Assembly (NCBI GenBank): GCA_001303585.1
Contig: LJTT01000004.1
Location: 54,440-118,439 of the forward strand
DNA length: 64,000 nucleotides
Direction of reading: 5' to 3'
Origin: Betaproteobacteria bacterium SG8_41
GTDB lineage: Bacteria > Pseudomonadota > Gammaproteobacteria > Burkholderiales > SG8-41
Shown here piece by piece: positions 17,489 through 26,968 of the stretch (within the stretch, counting starts at the first letter, position 1; each line of letters opens with the position of its first letter). Both the position numbers and the translations under genes were made by a program. The notes under the pieces were generated by a model. That model saw nothing but the letters and a program-made list of their open reading frames with translations. It was not told the origin of the DNA and did not search any database.

Positions 17489-19399
17489 ATGGAAGAAGCA
17501 GCAGGGCAAACCCGTCCGATTGCGGTGCTCAGCGCCTCAACGGTTGCGTTTTTGCGGCGCTACCCGCCTTTTCATGAGATGGAAAAGGACGGGAATGCGC
17601 TCGAATACGCTGCGGAGCAGATGCGCCTCGGGTACTACCCGAAAGGTGATACGGTTCTTGCCCCGGAGAACGGCAAGCCCGATTATCTTTACGTGGTTCA
17701 GCGCGGCCTGGTTCAAGTCGCGGCATTCAATGCCAACGGCAGCCCGGCGCGGGCGCATCTGACCTTGGGGCCGGGCGAGTGCTTTTCTGTCGGCGCGCTG
17801 CTCGAGCAGCGCGCGGTGACGTCTGCCTATGTCGCGGCGGCTGACACTTTCTGCTATCAGCTTCCGGCGGCCGCATTCGCCGAACTGATGCACCGCAGCC
17901 CGCGTTTTCAGGACTTCGCGACCGCCTATCTCGCGAGCCTGCTTCGCGATTCCCGCAAGCTGCTGAAAATGCAATCTGCCAGCAGCGCCAGTGAACAGCA
18001 GGCAATGAATCGCCCGCTCCACTCGATGATCAGGCGGCGCCCCCTCACATGCAGCACCGAAACATCGATTCACCGCGCGCTTCGCGCCATGCATGACGAG
18101 AATGTGGGCTCGATCGTGATCGTGTCCGAGGATGGCCTGCCCGCCGGCATCTTCACCCGGCACGATGCACTCGATCGCGTGGCGCTCTTGAAAATCGATA
18201 CCGAACGGCCCATCAGCGATGTAATGACGCGCGCGCCGCGGGTCATTTCGGCCGATGCCTCGGCCTACGATGCAGCGCTGCTGATGGCCGAACACGGAGT
18301 ACGGCATTTGCCGGTTGTTGGGGAAAAGCGGGTGATCGGAGTCGTTGCGGAGCACGATCTTTTCACTTTGCAGCGTGTTTCCATGCGGCAAATTCACCGC
18401 ACGATCAAAGATGCCCGCGACCGCGCGGCCCTGATCCAAGCGGCAGCCGACATTCGCAAGCTCACGTCGAACATGCTCCATGAGGGCTTTGCCGCTGAAC
18501 AGTTGACCCAGATCATATCGTCCCTGAACGACACCCTGACCCAGCGCATCCTCGAGCTGGAGCGCGAGCGTCATCCGATCAGCGACATTGATTGGTGCTG
18601 GCTTGCCTTCGGGAGCGAAGGGCGCCTGGAGCAAACGCTGGCCTCCGACCAGGACAATGGAATTATTTTCCGTTTGCCGGATGGGGCCTCTGCAGACGAA
18701 TTTCGCGCCCGCCTGTTGCCGTTCGCGGAGGCGGTGAATCACGCCCTGGACGCCTGCGGCTTTCCTCTGTGCATCGGCGGGATCATGGCGAGCAATCCGA
18801 GCTGGTGCTTGAGCCTGCCCGAGTGGGGGCATCAATTCGCGCGCTGGATTCGCGATCCGGAACCGCAGGCATTACTCAACGCCACCATCTTCTTTGATTT
18901 CCGGGCGCTGTTTGGGGCCGAAGATCTGGCCGAGACGTTGCGCAAGCATCTATTGGATCTGACCTGTGACAACGCCCGTTTCTTCAGAATGATGGCGCAG
19001 CAGGCGCTCCAGGTTGAGCCGCCGCTCGGCCTTTTGCGCGATTTCGTGGTGGAGAACGAAGGCGAGTACGCCGGCACAATCGATCTGAAGAAGCGTGGCA
19101 CGCGGCTTTTCGTCGACGCCGCCCGCGTGATTGGGCTTGCAGCGGGAGTGGCGCATACCAGTACTGCAGCGCGCGTGCGCGTAGGCGGTTCCCGCATTCA
19201 CATTTCCGCCGCGGAATGCGACGCCGTGGTCGACGCATTCTATTTCATCCAGTTGCTGCGCCTGCACGGTGGCACCGGCGAGACAGCCAATCATCTCGAC
19301 CCTGCGACATTGAACGAGGTCGATCGGCGGATCCTCAAGGAGTGCTTCCGGCAAGCCCGCAGGATGCAGACCCGCATCAGGCTCGACTACCAGCTATGA
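17489..19399 (+). CDS. cNMP-binding/CBS-pair/DUF294 nucleotidyltransferase-like protein
   Basis: The 636-residue protein has, in order, a cyclic-nucleotide-binding-like domain (about 25-150), a CBS pair (about 175-300: two repeats near HRALRAMHDENVGSIVI and YDAALLMAEHGVRHLPVVG), a DUF294 putative nucleotidyltransferase domain (about 335-470) and a DUF294 C-terminal helical domain. The nucleotidyltransferase motif FGSEGRLEQTLASDQDNGI resembles the GS..DxD site of GlnD-type enzymes. Substrates are unknown. It overlaps the exonuclease gene by four bases (ATGA), so the two are probably made together. Confidence 0.9.
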   Translation: MEEAAGQTRPIAVLSASTVAFLRRYPPFHEMEKDGNALEYAAEQMRLGYYPKGDTVLAPENGKPDYLYVVQRGLVQVAAFNANGSPARAHLTLGPGECFSVGALLEQRAVTSAYVAAADTFCYQLPAAAFAELMHRSPRFQDFATAYLASLLRDSRKLLKMQSASSASEQQAMNRPLHSMIRRRPLTCSTETSIHRALRAMHDENVGSIVIVSEDGLPAGIFTRHDALDRVALLKIDTERPISDVMTRAPRVISADASAYDAALLMAEHGVRHLPVVGEKRVIGVVAEHDLFTLQRVSMRQIHRTIKDARDRAALIQAAADIRKLTSNMLHEGFAAEQLTQIISSLNDTLTQRILELERERHPISDIDWCWLAFGSEGRLEQTLASDQDNGIIFRLPDGASADEFRARLLPFAEAVNHALDACGFPLCIGGIMASNPSWCLSLPEWGHQFARWIRDPEPQALLNATIFFDFRALFGAEDLAETLRKHLLDLTCDNARFFRMMAQQALQVEPPLGLLRDFVVENEGEYAGTIDLKKRGTRLFVDAARVIGLAAGVAHTSTAARVRVGGSRIHISAAECDAVVDAFYFIQLLRLHGGTGETANHLDPATLNEVDRRILKECFRQARRMQTRIRLDYQL

Positions 19400-20100
19400 G
19401 CTGGTGGGAACGCTTCCTCCGCAGGAGCCCGCAGCTCAGCCCGGCACAACGGATGCGCGTCGAGCGTTACGCAAACCTGGCGCGGCCGGAGTTCAAGCAC
19501 TCGCTCAGGACGACGCGCTTTGTCGTGGTGGATGTCGAGACCACCGGGCTGCGTCCTTATCAGGACCGCCTCATCGCGATTGGAGCCATTCCCGTCGAGG
19601 AGAATCTCGTGCGCTTGGAGGGCTGCTTCGAGGTCGTGCTGCGCCAGGCGCGGCCCAGCGCGAACGACAACATTCTCTTGCACGGGATCGACGGGACGAC
19701 GCAGCTTTCGGGGCGCGATCCCGCCGAGGCGCTCATCGACTTCCTGGACTACGTGCGCAAGGACGTGCTGGTCGGTTTCCACGCGAATTTCGATCGGGTC
19801 ATGATTACGCGCGCCACCAAGGAGGCCTTGGGAATCGAGCTCCAGAACCCCTGGCTGGATCTTGCCGTCCTGACGCCAGAGCTGTTGCCTGATCAGGCGC
19901 GTGGCGCGTCGACGCTCGATGACTGGACTGAACGGCTCGAAATCGAAAATCCCGCGCGTCATAATGCCGTCGCCGATGCGCTCGTCACCGCACAGCTGCT
20001 GCAGGTAACACTTGCCGCTGCCGAGGAGCGAGAGCTGGCGTGCGTTGCCGATCTGATAGAAATCGAAAGGGCGGGTCGCTGGCTCGCGGCGCATCGCTGA
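19396..20100 (+). CDS. 3'-5' exonuclease, DNA polymerase III epsilon-like
   Basis: DEDDh-family exonuclease. The 234-residue protein shows ExoI VVVDVETTGLRP, ExoII VGFHANFDRV and ExoIII RHNAVADALVTAQLL, with the catalytic D, E, D, H and D. It has about 35 extra N-terminal residues and no polymerase-binding domain of the DnaQ C-terminus that I can recognise, so it is probably an accessory nuclease, not the replicative proofreader. The start at 19396 overlaps the DUF294 gene stop. Confidence 0.9.
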   Translation: MSWWERFLRRSPQLSPAQRMRVERYANLARPEFKHSLRTTRFVVVDVETTGLRPYQDRLIAIGAIPVEENLVRLEGCFEVVLRQARPSANDNILLHGIDGTTQLSGRDPAEALIDFLDYVRKDVLVGFHANFDRVMITRATKEALGIELQNPWLDLAVLTPELLPDQARGASTLDDWTERLEIENPARHNAVADALVTAQLLQVTLAAAEERELACVADLIEIERAGRWLAAHR

Positions 20101-20233
20101 AAGACCCGCGCACGGGTTTCGGACAACGAGGAGCAACGGCGAGGGCGCAGCAGAAAAAAGCCTGCCTTACCCTGCAACCGGTCCGTCGATAAGCTAGAAT
20201 TATGGCCTTCCTCACTTTCCCAGAAGACCGACA

Positions 20234-21049
20234 ATGAACCACCCCGGGACGCCTATTCCGACCCTCACCGAAAAGCTGGTCGCGCACAAGGAGGGCGCCA
20301 TTGGCTGGATTGTCTTCAACAACCCTGCGCGCCACAACGCCACCTCTTTCGAGATGTGGCAGTCGCTGCCGCTGGTGCTGGGCGCTTACGCAGAGGATCC
20401 GGAAGTGCGCGTGATCGTCCTCAAGGGCGCCGGCGAAAAAGCCTTTAGCGCCGGCGCGGACATTTCCCAGTTCAAGGAAAAACGTACGGGCGCCGAGGCC
20501 GTGAAGGAATACAACGCCGCGTCAGATCATGCCAGCCGCGTGCTGCGAGAATGTCCGAAACCGACGATCGCCATGGTCCGGGGCTACTGTATCGGCGGAG
20601 GGATGGCAATGGCGGTGGGCTGCGACATCCGCATCGTTTCAGACAATGCGCGCTTCGGCGTGCCTGCCGCAAAGCTGGGTCTGGGCTATCGATTCGAAGG
20701 TATCCGCCGCCTCTCGAGTATCGTGGGACCGTCGTTCGCAGCGGAAATTTTCTACACCGGGCGACAGTTCAGCTCGCAGGAAGCCCTGGAGATGGGCCTG
20801 GTCAACCGGGTTGTTCCCGTCGCCGATTTGGAGAGATACACGCTGGATTACGCGAACACCATTGGAAACAACGCACCGCTCACCATCGCGGCTGTCAAGC
20901 GCTCGCTTATCGAGTCTCTGAAGGACCCAGCAGAGCGCGACCTGGCACAATGCCAGCAGATGGTGGACGCGTGCTTTGAGAGCGCGGACTACAAGGAAGG
21001 CCAGACCGCATTCATGGAGAAGCGCAAACCGCAGTTCAAAGGTCGATAG
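20234..21049 (+). CDS. Enoyl-CoA hydratase/crotonase
   Basis: Hydrates 2-enoyl-CoA to 3-hydroxyacyl-CoA. The 271-residue crotonase-fold protein has the oxyanion-hole segments KAFSAGADISQF (about residues 75-86) and YCIGGGMAMAVGCDIRI. At the second segment the usual catalytic Glu of ECH1-type enzymes is not obvious (GVPAAKLGLGY), so its exact substrate is open; some family members with this pattern act on other CoA thioesters. It begins a four-gene + strand run with dehydrogenase, thiolase and glutaryl-CoA dehydrogenase. Confidence 0.88.
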   Translation: MNHPGTPIPTLTEKLVAHKEGAIGWIVFNNPARHNATSFEMWQSLPLVLGAYAEDPEVRVIVLKGAGEKAFSAGADISQFKEKRTGAEAVKEYNAASDHASRVLRECPKPTIAMVRGYCIGGGMAMAVGCDIRIVSDNARFGVPAAKLGLGYRFEGIRRLSSIVGPSFAAEIFYTGRQFSSQEALEMGLVNRVVPVADLERYTLDYANTIGNNAPLTIAAVKRSLIESLKDPAERDLAQCQQMVDACFESADYKEGQTAFMEKRKPQFKGR

Positions 21050-21117
21050 CGCAAGACAGGAAAGAAACCGCGCGCGAAGACTGGCGGCGGAGAACGCACA
21101 GTTCAAAGAGGAATCTC

Positions 21118-22647
21118 ATGGCATTTGACGCGAATCGCCCGGATTTGACCCTGGGCGTGATTGGCACGGGCGCAATGGGCCGCGGCATCGTGCAGGTGGC
21201 GGCGGCAGGAGGCATGCGGGTGATGATGACCGACTCCCGGGCCGGCGCAGCGCAGGAGGCGCGCGAGTTCGTCGAGAAGATGATTCTACGCGCGGCAGAA
21301 AAGGGCTCGATGACAAAGGACGACGCTGCCGCTGCGGTTAATCGCGTAAGCGTCGTAGGCGGGCCGGCCGACATGAAGCCATGCCACATTGTCGTCGAGG
21401 CCATCGTCGAGAATCTGGAAGCGAAGCAGCAATTGTTCGCGCAGCTGGAAGACACGGTCTCCCCGGATTGCATCCTCGCCACCAACACGTCTTCGCTTTC
21501 GGTCACGACGATCGCCTCCAAGCTCAAGACGCCCCAGCGTTTTGCAGGTCTGCACTTTTTCAACCCGGTTCCCCTGATGCGGCTGGTTGAAGTGATCGAG
21601 GGCTTGCGTACGGAAGATTGGGTGACGGAAGCCCTCATGGTCGTCGGCAAGCGCATGACGCGCGAGCCGGTCCGGTTGAAAGACGCGCCCGGTTTCCTGG
21701 TCAACCAGGTCGGGCGCGGTTTCACGCTCGAGGCTTCGCATCTTGTCTACGAAGGCATATCTAATTTCGCGGATGTTGACCGGGTCATGCGCGACGTCGG
21801 GGGCTTCCGCATGGGACCGTTCGAGCTGATGGAATTGACCGGACTCGATGTCACGCACCCCGCCTCGGAGCTCATTTATCACCAGTTCTTTCAGGAGCCG
21901 CGTTACCGCCCGAACCTCATCATGCGCAGCCGCTACGAAGCAGGGGTCTTGGGCCGCAAGAGCAAGCGGGGCTTTTATGACTACGATGCAGAGATGAAAG
22001 CGATCGTGCCGCCCGAAACGCCTGCGCCAAAGACACGGCCTGAGGCCGTCTGGGTGAGCGCCGCGGAACCGCGGGGACAGGCGACGTTGCTCGAGTTGTT
22101 GAAAAAGCTCGGAACGGCGGTTGAATCCGGGGCAAAGCCGAGCGGAAAGGCCCTCATACTGGTGACGCCGGTGGGCGAGGACGCGACAACCTGCGCAGTA
22201 GAGCAGGGGCTCGACCCCAGGCGCACGGTCGCGGTCGACACGCTGTTCCCGCTGGCAAAGCGGCGCACAGTCATGGGCACGCCGCTGACCGACCCCAGCT
22301 ACCGCGACGCAGCCCACGGGCTGCTGGCGGCCGATGGCGTGCCCGTCACGGTCTGCCGCGACAGCCCGGGGTTCATTGCGCAGCGCATCGTCGCCATGAT
22401 CGTGAACATCGGCTGCTCCATTGCGCAAAGCCGCACGGCCGAGCCCGCGGATATCGACAAGGCCGTGACACTCGGCCTGAACTATCCGAACGGGCCATTC
22501 AAGTTCGGGGATGTCCTCGGAGCAGATCGCGTATACAGGGTCCTGTCCTCGATGTATCGTATCTACGGCGATCCGCGTTACCGCCCGACGATCTGGATGA
22601 CGCGGCGCGCCCGGCTAGGCGTATCCCTGTTGACCCCCGAACCCTGA
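21118..22647 (+). CDS. 3-hydroxyacyl-CoA dehydrogenase (PaaH type)
   Basis: NAD-dependent oxidation of 3-hydroxyacyl-CoA to 3-oxoacyl-CoA. The 509-residue protein has the Rossmann loop GVIGTGAMGRGI near residue 13, the family segment LHFFNPVPLMRLVEVI and two C-terminal HCDH domains (about 185-285 and 405-500), the doubled layout of PaaH/PaaC-like enzymes. A good ribosome site (AGAGGAA) precedes ATG 21118. It lies between the hydratase and the thiolase genes and fits the step between them. Confidence 0.93.
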   Translation: MAFDANRPDLTLGVIGTGAMGRGIVQVAAAGGMRVMMTDSRAGAAQEAREFVEKMILRAAEKGSMTKDDAAAAVNRVSVVGGPADMKPCHIVVEAIVENLEAKQQLFAQLEDTVSPDCILATNTSSLSVTTIASKLKTPQRFAGLHFFNPVPLMRLVEVIEGLRTEDWVTEALMVVGKRMTREPVRLKDAPGFLVNQVGRGFTLEASHLVYEGISNFADVDRVMRDVGGFRMGPFELMELTGLDVTHPASELIYHQFFQEPRYRPNLIMRSRYEAGVLGRKSKRGFYDYDAEMKAIVPPETPAPKTRPEAVWVSAAEPRGQATLLELLKKLGTAVESGAKPSGKALILVTPVGEDATTCAVEQGLDPRRTVAVDTLFPLAKRRTVMGTPLTDPSYRDAAHGLLAADGVPVTVCRDSPGFIAQRIVAMIVNIGCSIAQSRTAEPADIDKAVTLGLNYPNGPFKFGDVLGADRVYRVLSSMYRIYGDPRYRPTIWMTRRARLGVSLLTPEP

Positions 22648-22685
22648 TCAAACGCACATTGCAGCGACCCTAGAGAGGAACAGTT

Positions 22686-23888
22686 ATGCTCAATGCTTAC
22701 CTGTACGATGGATTGCGCACTCCGTTCGGCCGCCACGCCGGCGTGCTCGCAAAAGTCCGTCCCGACGACCTTCTGGCCGATGTCATGAAGGCCGTCATGA
22801 AAAAGGCGGCTTTCAAGCCTGAGCAGATCGAGGACATCGTCGTCGGCTGTGCGAACCAGGGTGGCGAGGACAGCCGCTGCGTCGCGCGCCACGCGGGGCT
22901 GGTTGCGGGGCTTCCGATCGAGACACCCGGCACGGTCCTGCAGCGCAATTGCGCCAGCGGCCTCGGCGCGTTGGCGCACGCCGCGCATTCGGTGACGGCC
23001 GGCGAGGGCGAGGTCTTCCTGGTTGGCGGCGTCGAAAGCATGAGCCGCTCGCCGCTCGTGCTGAGCCGTTCCGAATCGGCGTTTGGCCGCGACGTGCGGC
23101 TCTATGACAGCACCATCGGGCCGCGCTTCTCGAATCCCAAGCTCGTGAAGCGCTTCGGCGATGACCAGATGCCGCAGACGGCAGATACCTTGGCCCGCGA
23201 ATACGAGATCAAGCGGGAGCAGGCCGATCAATTCGCGCTGCGCTCGCAACAGCGCTACGCAATTGCCAAGGGTGAGGGATTCTTTTCGGGCGAGATCTCG
23301 CCGGTCGAATTGCCGGCCACGCGCAAGGGACCGGTGCCGCCAGTCACGGACGACGAGCATCCGCGTCCCAACACGGACCTCGCGACTCTCGCCAAGATGA
23401 AGACGCTCTACGAAGGCGGCGTCACAACCGCGGGCAACGCGTCAGGTGTCAATGACGGTGCAGTCGCGCTGCTTGTCGGCTCGAGCGGCGCCGGAGAGCA
23501 GGCGGGCATGAAGCCGCTGGCGCGTGTGATTGCAACGGCGGCGGCTGGCGTGCCGCCCCAGATCATGGGTATCGGGCCGGTTGCCGCATCAAAGAAAGCC
23601 CTGGCACGAGCGGGCCTCGAGATCAAAGACATGGACATCATCGAGATCAACGAAGCATTCGCAGCCCAGGTGCTGGCGTGCCTGAAGGGTCTGGGCGTTG
23701 CGTTCGACGACAACCGAGTCAATCCCAACGGAGGCGCGATCGCCGTCGGCCACCCCCTTGGTGCTTCCGGCGCCCGTCTTGCGCTCACGGCCGCGCGCCA
23801 GCTGGAGCGCAGCGGCGGCCGTTATGCGCTCGTCAGCCTGTGCATCGGCGGGGGGCAGGGCATGGCAGCAATACTCGAGCGCGTTTGA
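22686..23888 (+). CDS. Acetyl-CoA acyltransferase (thiolase, 3-oxoadipyl-CoA type)
   Basis: Thiolytic cleavage of 3-oxoacyl-CoA to acetyl-CoA and a shortened acyl-CoA. The 400-residue protein has nucleophile Cys89 (RNCASGLG), the conserved NEAFAAQ, the [10 protein letters not shown] box and the second active-site Cys in LCIGGGQG. The segments [16 protein letters not shown] and [10 protein letters not shown]...YDSTIG resemble PcaF/PaaJ thiolases, but in this neighbourhood acetoacetyl-CoA or other short 3-oxoacyl-CoAs are equally possible substrates. Confidence 0.92.
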   Translation: MLNAYLYDGLRTPFGRHAGVLAKVRPDDLLADVMKAVMKKAAFKPEQIEDIVVGCANQGGEDSRCVARHAGLVAGLPIETPGTVLQRNCASGLGALAHAAHSVTAGEGEVFLVGGVESMSRSPLVLSRSESAFGRDVRLYDSTIGPRFSNPKLVKRFGDDQMPQTADTLAREYEIKREQADQFALRSQQRYAIAKGEGFFSGEISPVELPATRKGPVPPVTDDEHPRPNTDLATLAKMKTLYEGGVTTAGNASGVNDGAVALLVGSSGAGEQAGMKPLARVIATAAAGVPPQIMGIGPVAASKKALARAGLEIKDMDIIEINEAFAAQVLACLKGLGVAFDDNRVNPNGGAIAVGHPLGASGARLALTAARQLERSGGRYALVSLCIGGGQGMAAILERV

Positions 23889-23943
23889 TCGCCCGTTAGA
23901 AAAGACCGGCGCGGTTGCGCACCGGCCTGTCTCTTGGAGCCCC

Positions 23944-25143
23944 ATGAAAGACACTTCCAGCGTTACGCTGACGGGCGGAAAGTTCCAGTGGGATGATCCC
24001 TTCCTGCTGGAACAGCAGCTCACTACCGAAGAGCGGATGATCCGCGATACGGCACGCCAGTACGCGCAGGAGAAACTGCTGCCGCGGATTACCGAGTGGA
24101 ACCGTCGCGAACATTTCGATCCGGTTGTGATGCGGGAAATGGGCGAGCTGGGATTTCTCGGCGCGCCGCTTGAAGGTTACGGTTGCGCAGGCATCGGCTA
24201 TGTCGCCTACGGCCTGATTCTGCGCGAGCTCGAGCGGGTGGATTCAGCCTTCCGCTCCGCATGCAGCGTGCAGACATCGCTCGCCATGACGTCAATTTAC
24301 GCCTATGGCAGCGAAGCCCATCGCAGCAAATATCTTCCGGCAATGGCGAAAGGCGAGCTGCTGGGCTGCTTTGGCCTTACGGAGCCCGACCACGGATCAG
24401 ACCCCGGATCGATGACGGCGCGCGCGCGCAAGGTCGAGGGCGGGTATTCGCTGACCGGCACGAAGCTCTGGATTACGCACGCACCGATCGCCGACCTGCT
24501 GATCATCTGGGCCAAGGACGAGGCAGGAATCATTCGCGGCTATCTGCTGGAGCGCGGCATGAAGGGACTCTCGACTCGCAAGATCGAGGGCAAGTTTTCG
24601 GTCCGTGCCAGCCCGACCGGCGAGGTCGTGATGGATCAGGTTTTCGTGCCGGAAGAAAACCTGCTTCCGGGAGCATCCGGACTCAAGGCCCCCTTTGGCT
24701 GCCTCAATAACGCCCGCTTCGGCATCTGTTGGGGCGCGCTCGGCGCCGCGGAGGCCTGCTGGCATATCGCGCGTCAGTACGTGCTGGATCGCAAACAGTT
24801 CGGGCGCCCGCTCGCCGCGAATCAGCTGGTGCAGAAAAAGCTCGCCGACATGCAGGCCGAAATCGCTATCGGGCTGCTCGCCTGCCTGCACCTGAGCCGC
24901 CTGAGGGACCAGGGACAAGCGACCCCCGAGATGGTGTCGCTGCTCAAGCGCAACTCCACCGGCAAAGCACTGGATATCTCGCGGGTCGCCCGGGACATGC
25001 TCGGCGGCAACGGGATTTCCGACGAGTTCCACGTCATACGCCACCTTCTCAATCTCGAGACCGTCAACACGCTCGAGGGCACGCACGATATCCACGCCCT
25101 CGTGCTGGGGCGAGCCCAGACCGGGATCTCCGCCTTCAATTAA
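23944..25143 (+). CDS. gcdH: Glutaryl-CoA dehydrogenase
   Basis: FAD enzyme that oxidises and decarboxylates glutaryl-CoA to crotonyl-CoA. The 399-residue protein shows the GcdH-specific C-terminus ([21 protein letters not shown]) containing the catalytic-base Glu, plus [13 protein letters not shown] and [15 protein letters not shown]. Start at ATG 23944 behind GGAG; the frame is open into the thiolase gene but conservation begins here. With the three genes upstream it could convert glutaryl-CoA to two acetyl-CoA and CO2. Confidence 0.93.
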   Translation: MKDTSSVTLTGGKFQWDDPFLLEQQLTTEERMIRDTARQYAQEKLLPRITEWNRREHFDPVVMREMGELGFLGAPLEGYGCAGIGYVAYGLILRELERVDSAFRSACSVQTSLAMTSIYAYGSEAHRSKYLPAMAKGELLGCFGLTEPDHGSDPGSMTARARKVEGGYSLTGTKLWITHAPIADLLIIWAKDEAGIIRGYLLERGMKGLSTRKIEGKFSVRASPTGEVVMDQVFVPEENLLPGASGLKAPFGCLNNARFGICWGALGAAEACWHIARQYVLDRKQFGRPLAANQLVQKKLADMQAEIAIGLLACLHLSRLRDQGQATPEMVSLLKRNSTGKALDISRVARDMLGGNGISDEFHVIRHLLNLETVNTLEGTHDIHALVLGRAQTGISAFN

Positions 25144-25289
25144 CGGGCCGCCGCCCGCCCCCTGCTTGGCACCGTTTTTGCGACATTGTTCCTGTCGCAG
25201 GCTCAAGCGCGTAAGAAAAGCGCATAAATGTAGCCGGTTCCGTCAGTTGCGACGAGAAATCGTCACCTGGCGGGGTGGGGCGGAGGGTT

Positions 25290-26174
25290 ATGTCTATTTT
25301 GCAGTGGGTTGGCGAGACTCGGATCGCTGGTTCGCCCCATTGGGCGCGCTATGTGGCGTCCTGCGCCATCACGGTCCTCTCGCTTGCCCTCGTCACCGTG
25401 CTTTGGCGAGAGCTGCGTGCGATAACCGACCCCGGCTTGATCCTGCTGTTCACGGTCGCCGTATCCACTTACTTGGCCGGCGGTATGGCGGGGATGTTGA
25501 GCGCGGCGATCGTGCTCATATCCTCCTTCATTCTCTTCTCCCACCCGCTTTATCCCTTCCGCTATTCCGACCTGGATTGGCGGCAGATGATGGCGGTCTC
25601 GATCGCCTCACCGCTGATCGCGCTGATGGTCGGGTCGCTGAAGGAGCAAGTTGACCGGCTGAAGCTGGTTACCCTCGAAGCCGAGGAACTGCGCGAGGAG
25701 AACCGCCAGCTGCAGTTCTCCCGAGAATCGCAGCAGATCTGTGAGCACCGCTTCCGCATCCTCACCGAAAGCCTGCCGGATTATGCGATCTGCATGCTGG
25801 ACTCCGGCGGTCGGGTCATGGGCTGGAACGCCTCCGCCGAGCGGGTGCTCGGCTATACCCAGCCGGAAATTCGCGGACAGAGCTATTCGCGGTTTTTCAC
25901 CCGGGAGGACATCCTCGCGCGCCGGCCGGAGCGGCTCCTGAGCCTGGCACATTTCTCGGGCCGCGCGGAAGGCGAGGGCTGGCTCGTCCGCAAAGGCGGT
26001 GGCCGCTTCCGGTCAACATTTACGGTTCTGGCCATGAAAGGGCTGCAAGGCCTCCCCGGAGGCTCTCTCATGGTTGCACGGGATCTGACCGAGATCGGCG
26101 ATATCCAGGACGAACTCAAGAAGGCCTGGGTCCAGATCGAGGCGCTCAAGGCGGGTCACGGGCGCGGTGTCTGA
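25290..26174 (+). CDS. Membrane-anchored PAS-domain protein without an output domain
   Basis: The 294-residue protein has three to four N-terminal membrane helices resembling the KdpD-like DUF4118 sensor region (about 15-110), a short coiled coil (VDRLKLVTLEAEELREENRQL) and one PAS domain (about 155-270; LPDYAICMLDSGGRVMGWNASAERVLGY). It ends shortly after the PAS with a helix and has no histidine kinase, GGDEF or other effector. ATG 25290 is preferred over GTG 25275 because a GGAGG lies just before it. A partner kinase may be elsewhere, or the gene may be truncated. Confidence 0.82.
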   Translation: MSILQWVGETRIAGSPHWARYVASCAITVLSLALVTVLWRELRAITDPGLILLFTVAVSTYLAGGMAGMLSAAIVLISSFILFSHPLYPFRYSDLDWRQMMAVSIASPLIALMVGSLKEQVDRLKLVTLEAEELREENRQLQFSRESQQICEHRFRILTESLPDYAICMLDSGGRVMGWNASAERVLGYTQPEIRGQSYSRFFTREDILARRPERLLSLAHFSGRAEGEGWLVRKGGGRFRSTFTVLAMKGLQGLPGGSLMVARDLTEIGDIQDELKKAWVQIEALKAGHGRGV

Positions 26175-26332
26175 GCCTGGGGCCGCATTTCGCGACTTAC
26201 CCCGCAGAGGAAGGGTGGTGGTAGAGATTTAGCTCTGCCATCGGACGGATATCAGATTTGACATAATATACATTATACGCATCTGCCCCTGAGCTTTTAC
26301 CGGGGCGCCAGCGTCTTCCACCCGCTTTTCGA

Positions 26333-26968
26333 TCACTGCTTGGCACCGGCCCTGAGCAGCGTCTCCGCCACATCGCGCCGACCATGCGCAATGGCCATTT
26401 CAAGCGACGTATAGCCCGCCTTGGTCTTGTGATTGATGTTCGCGCCGTGCTCCAGAAGCAACAACACCATCTGTAAATGTCCTTCCCGCGAAGCCATCAT
26501 GAGTGCCGTGGTGCCGTTGTCGGCCTCAGCATCGACCTTGGCGCCTGCCTTGAGCAACAGGCGCGCGATCTCGAGCTGGTTTCGCGCGGCGGCGTAGCTG
26601 AGCGGTGTCCAGCCCGATTGGTTGATGGCGGCGCCCTTGGCTAATAACTCGCGCACGATGTCAATGTGGCCGTTATAAGCCGCCAGCATCAGGGCGGTCT
26701 CTCCATGCGCGTTACGGGCATCCAGCTTCGGCCGGGCTGCCAGCAGCGTCTTCATCACCTCCGTCTTGCCACCCCGGGCCGCAAGGGTCAGCAGCGGATC
26801 TCCTTTGGGTCCCACGCTGTCCACATCGACGCCGCGTTTCAGCAAACCCGCGACCGCTTCCTCATCGTCCAGCTCGATTGCCCGCAGCATGTCCTCATAC
26901 ACGCCGGCGGAAGCTCCAGCGGCTACCGCCATGGCAAGAATCAGGAGGAATAACTTAAGACGTCGCAT
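26333..26968 (-). CDS. Exported ankyrin-repeat protein
   Basis: 211-residue protein with an N-terminal signal peptide (LKLFLLILAMAVAAGASA, cleavage after ASA likely) followed by about five ankyrin repeats (for example GETALMLAAYNGHIDIVRELLAKGA and GTTALMMASREGHLQMVLLLLEHGA). Probably periplasmic, mediating protein contacts; the partner is unknown. Its start overlaps the end of tatD by 14 bases, so it seems to be the last gene of the - strand run that begins upstream at yceD or holB. Confidence 0.9.
   Translation of the reverse strand: MRRLKLFLLILAMAVAAGASAGVYEDMLRAIELDDEEAVAGLLKRGVDVDSVGPKGDPLLTLAARGGKTEVMKTLLAARPKLDARNAHGETALMLAAYNGHIDIVRELLAKGAAINQSGWTPLSYAAARNQLEIARLLLKAGAKVDAEADNGTTALMMASREGHLQMVLLLLEHGANINHKTKAGYTSLEMAIAHGRRDVAETLLRAGAKQ

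Noticed and set aside
17537..18835. 432-codon - strand ORF opposite the DUF294 gene
   Set aside because: Antisense shadow caused by high GC; the + strand frame has clear cNMP, CBS and DUF294 motifs.
20234..21049. Idea that the crotonase is the benzoyl-CoA pathway hydratase
   Set aside because: Motifs only support a general crotonase; no neighbouring box genes were seen.
26258..26280. TTGACATAATATACATTATAC, AT-rich promoter-like sequence
   Set aside because: A -35-like TTGACA is present but the candidate -10 is too close, and both neighbours converge on it; there is no gene for it to drive.
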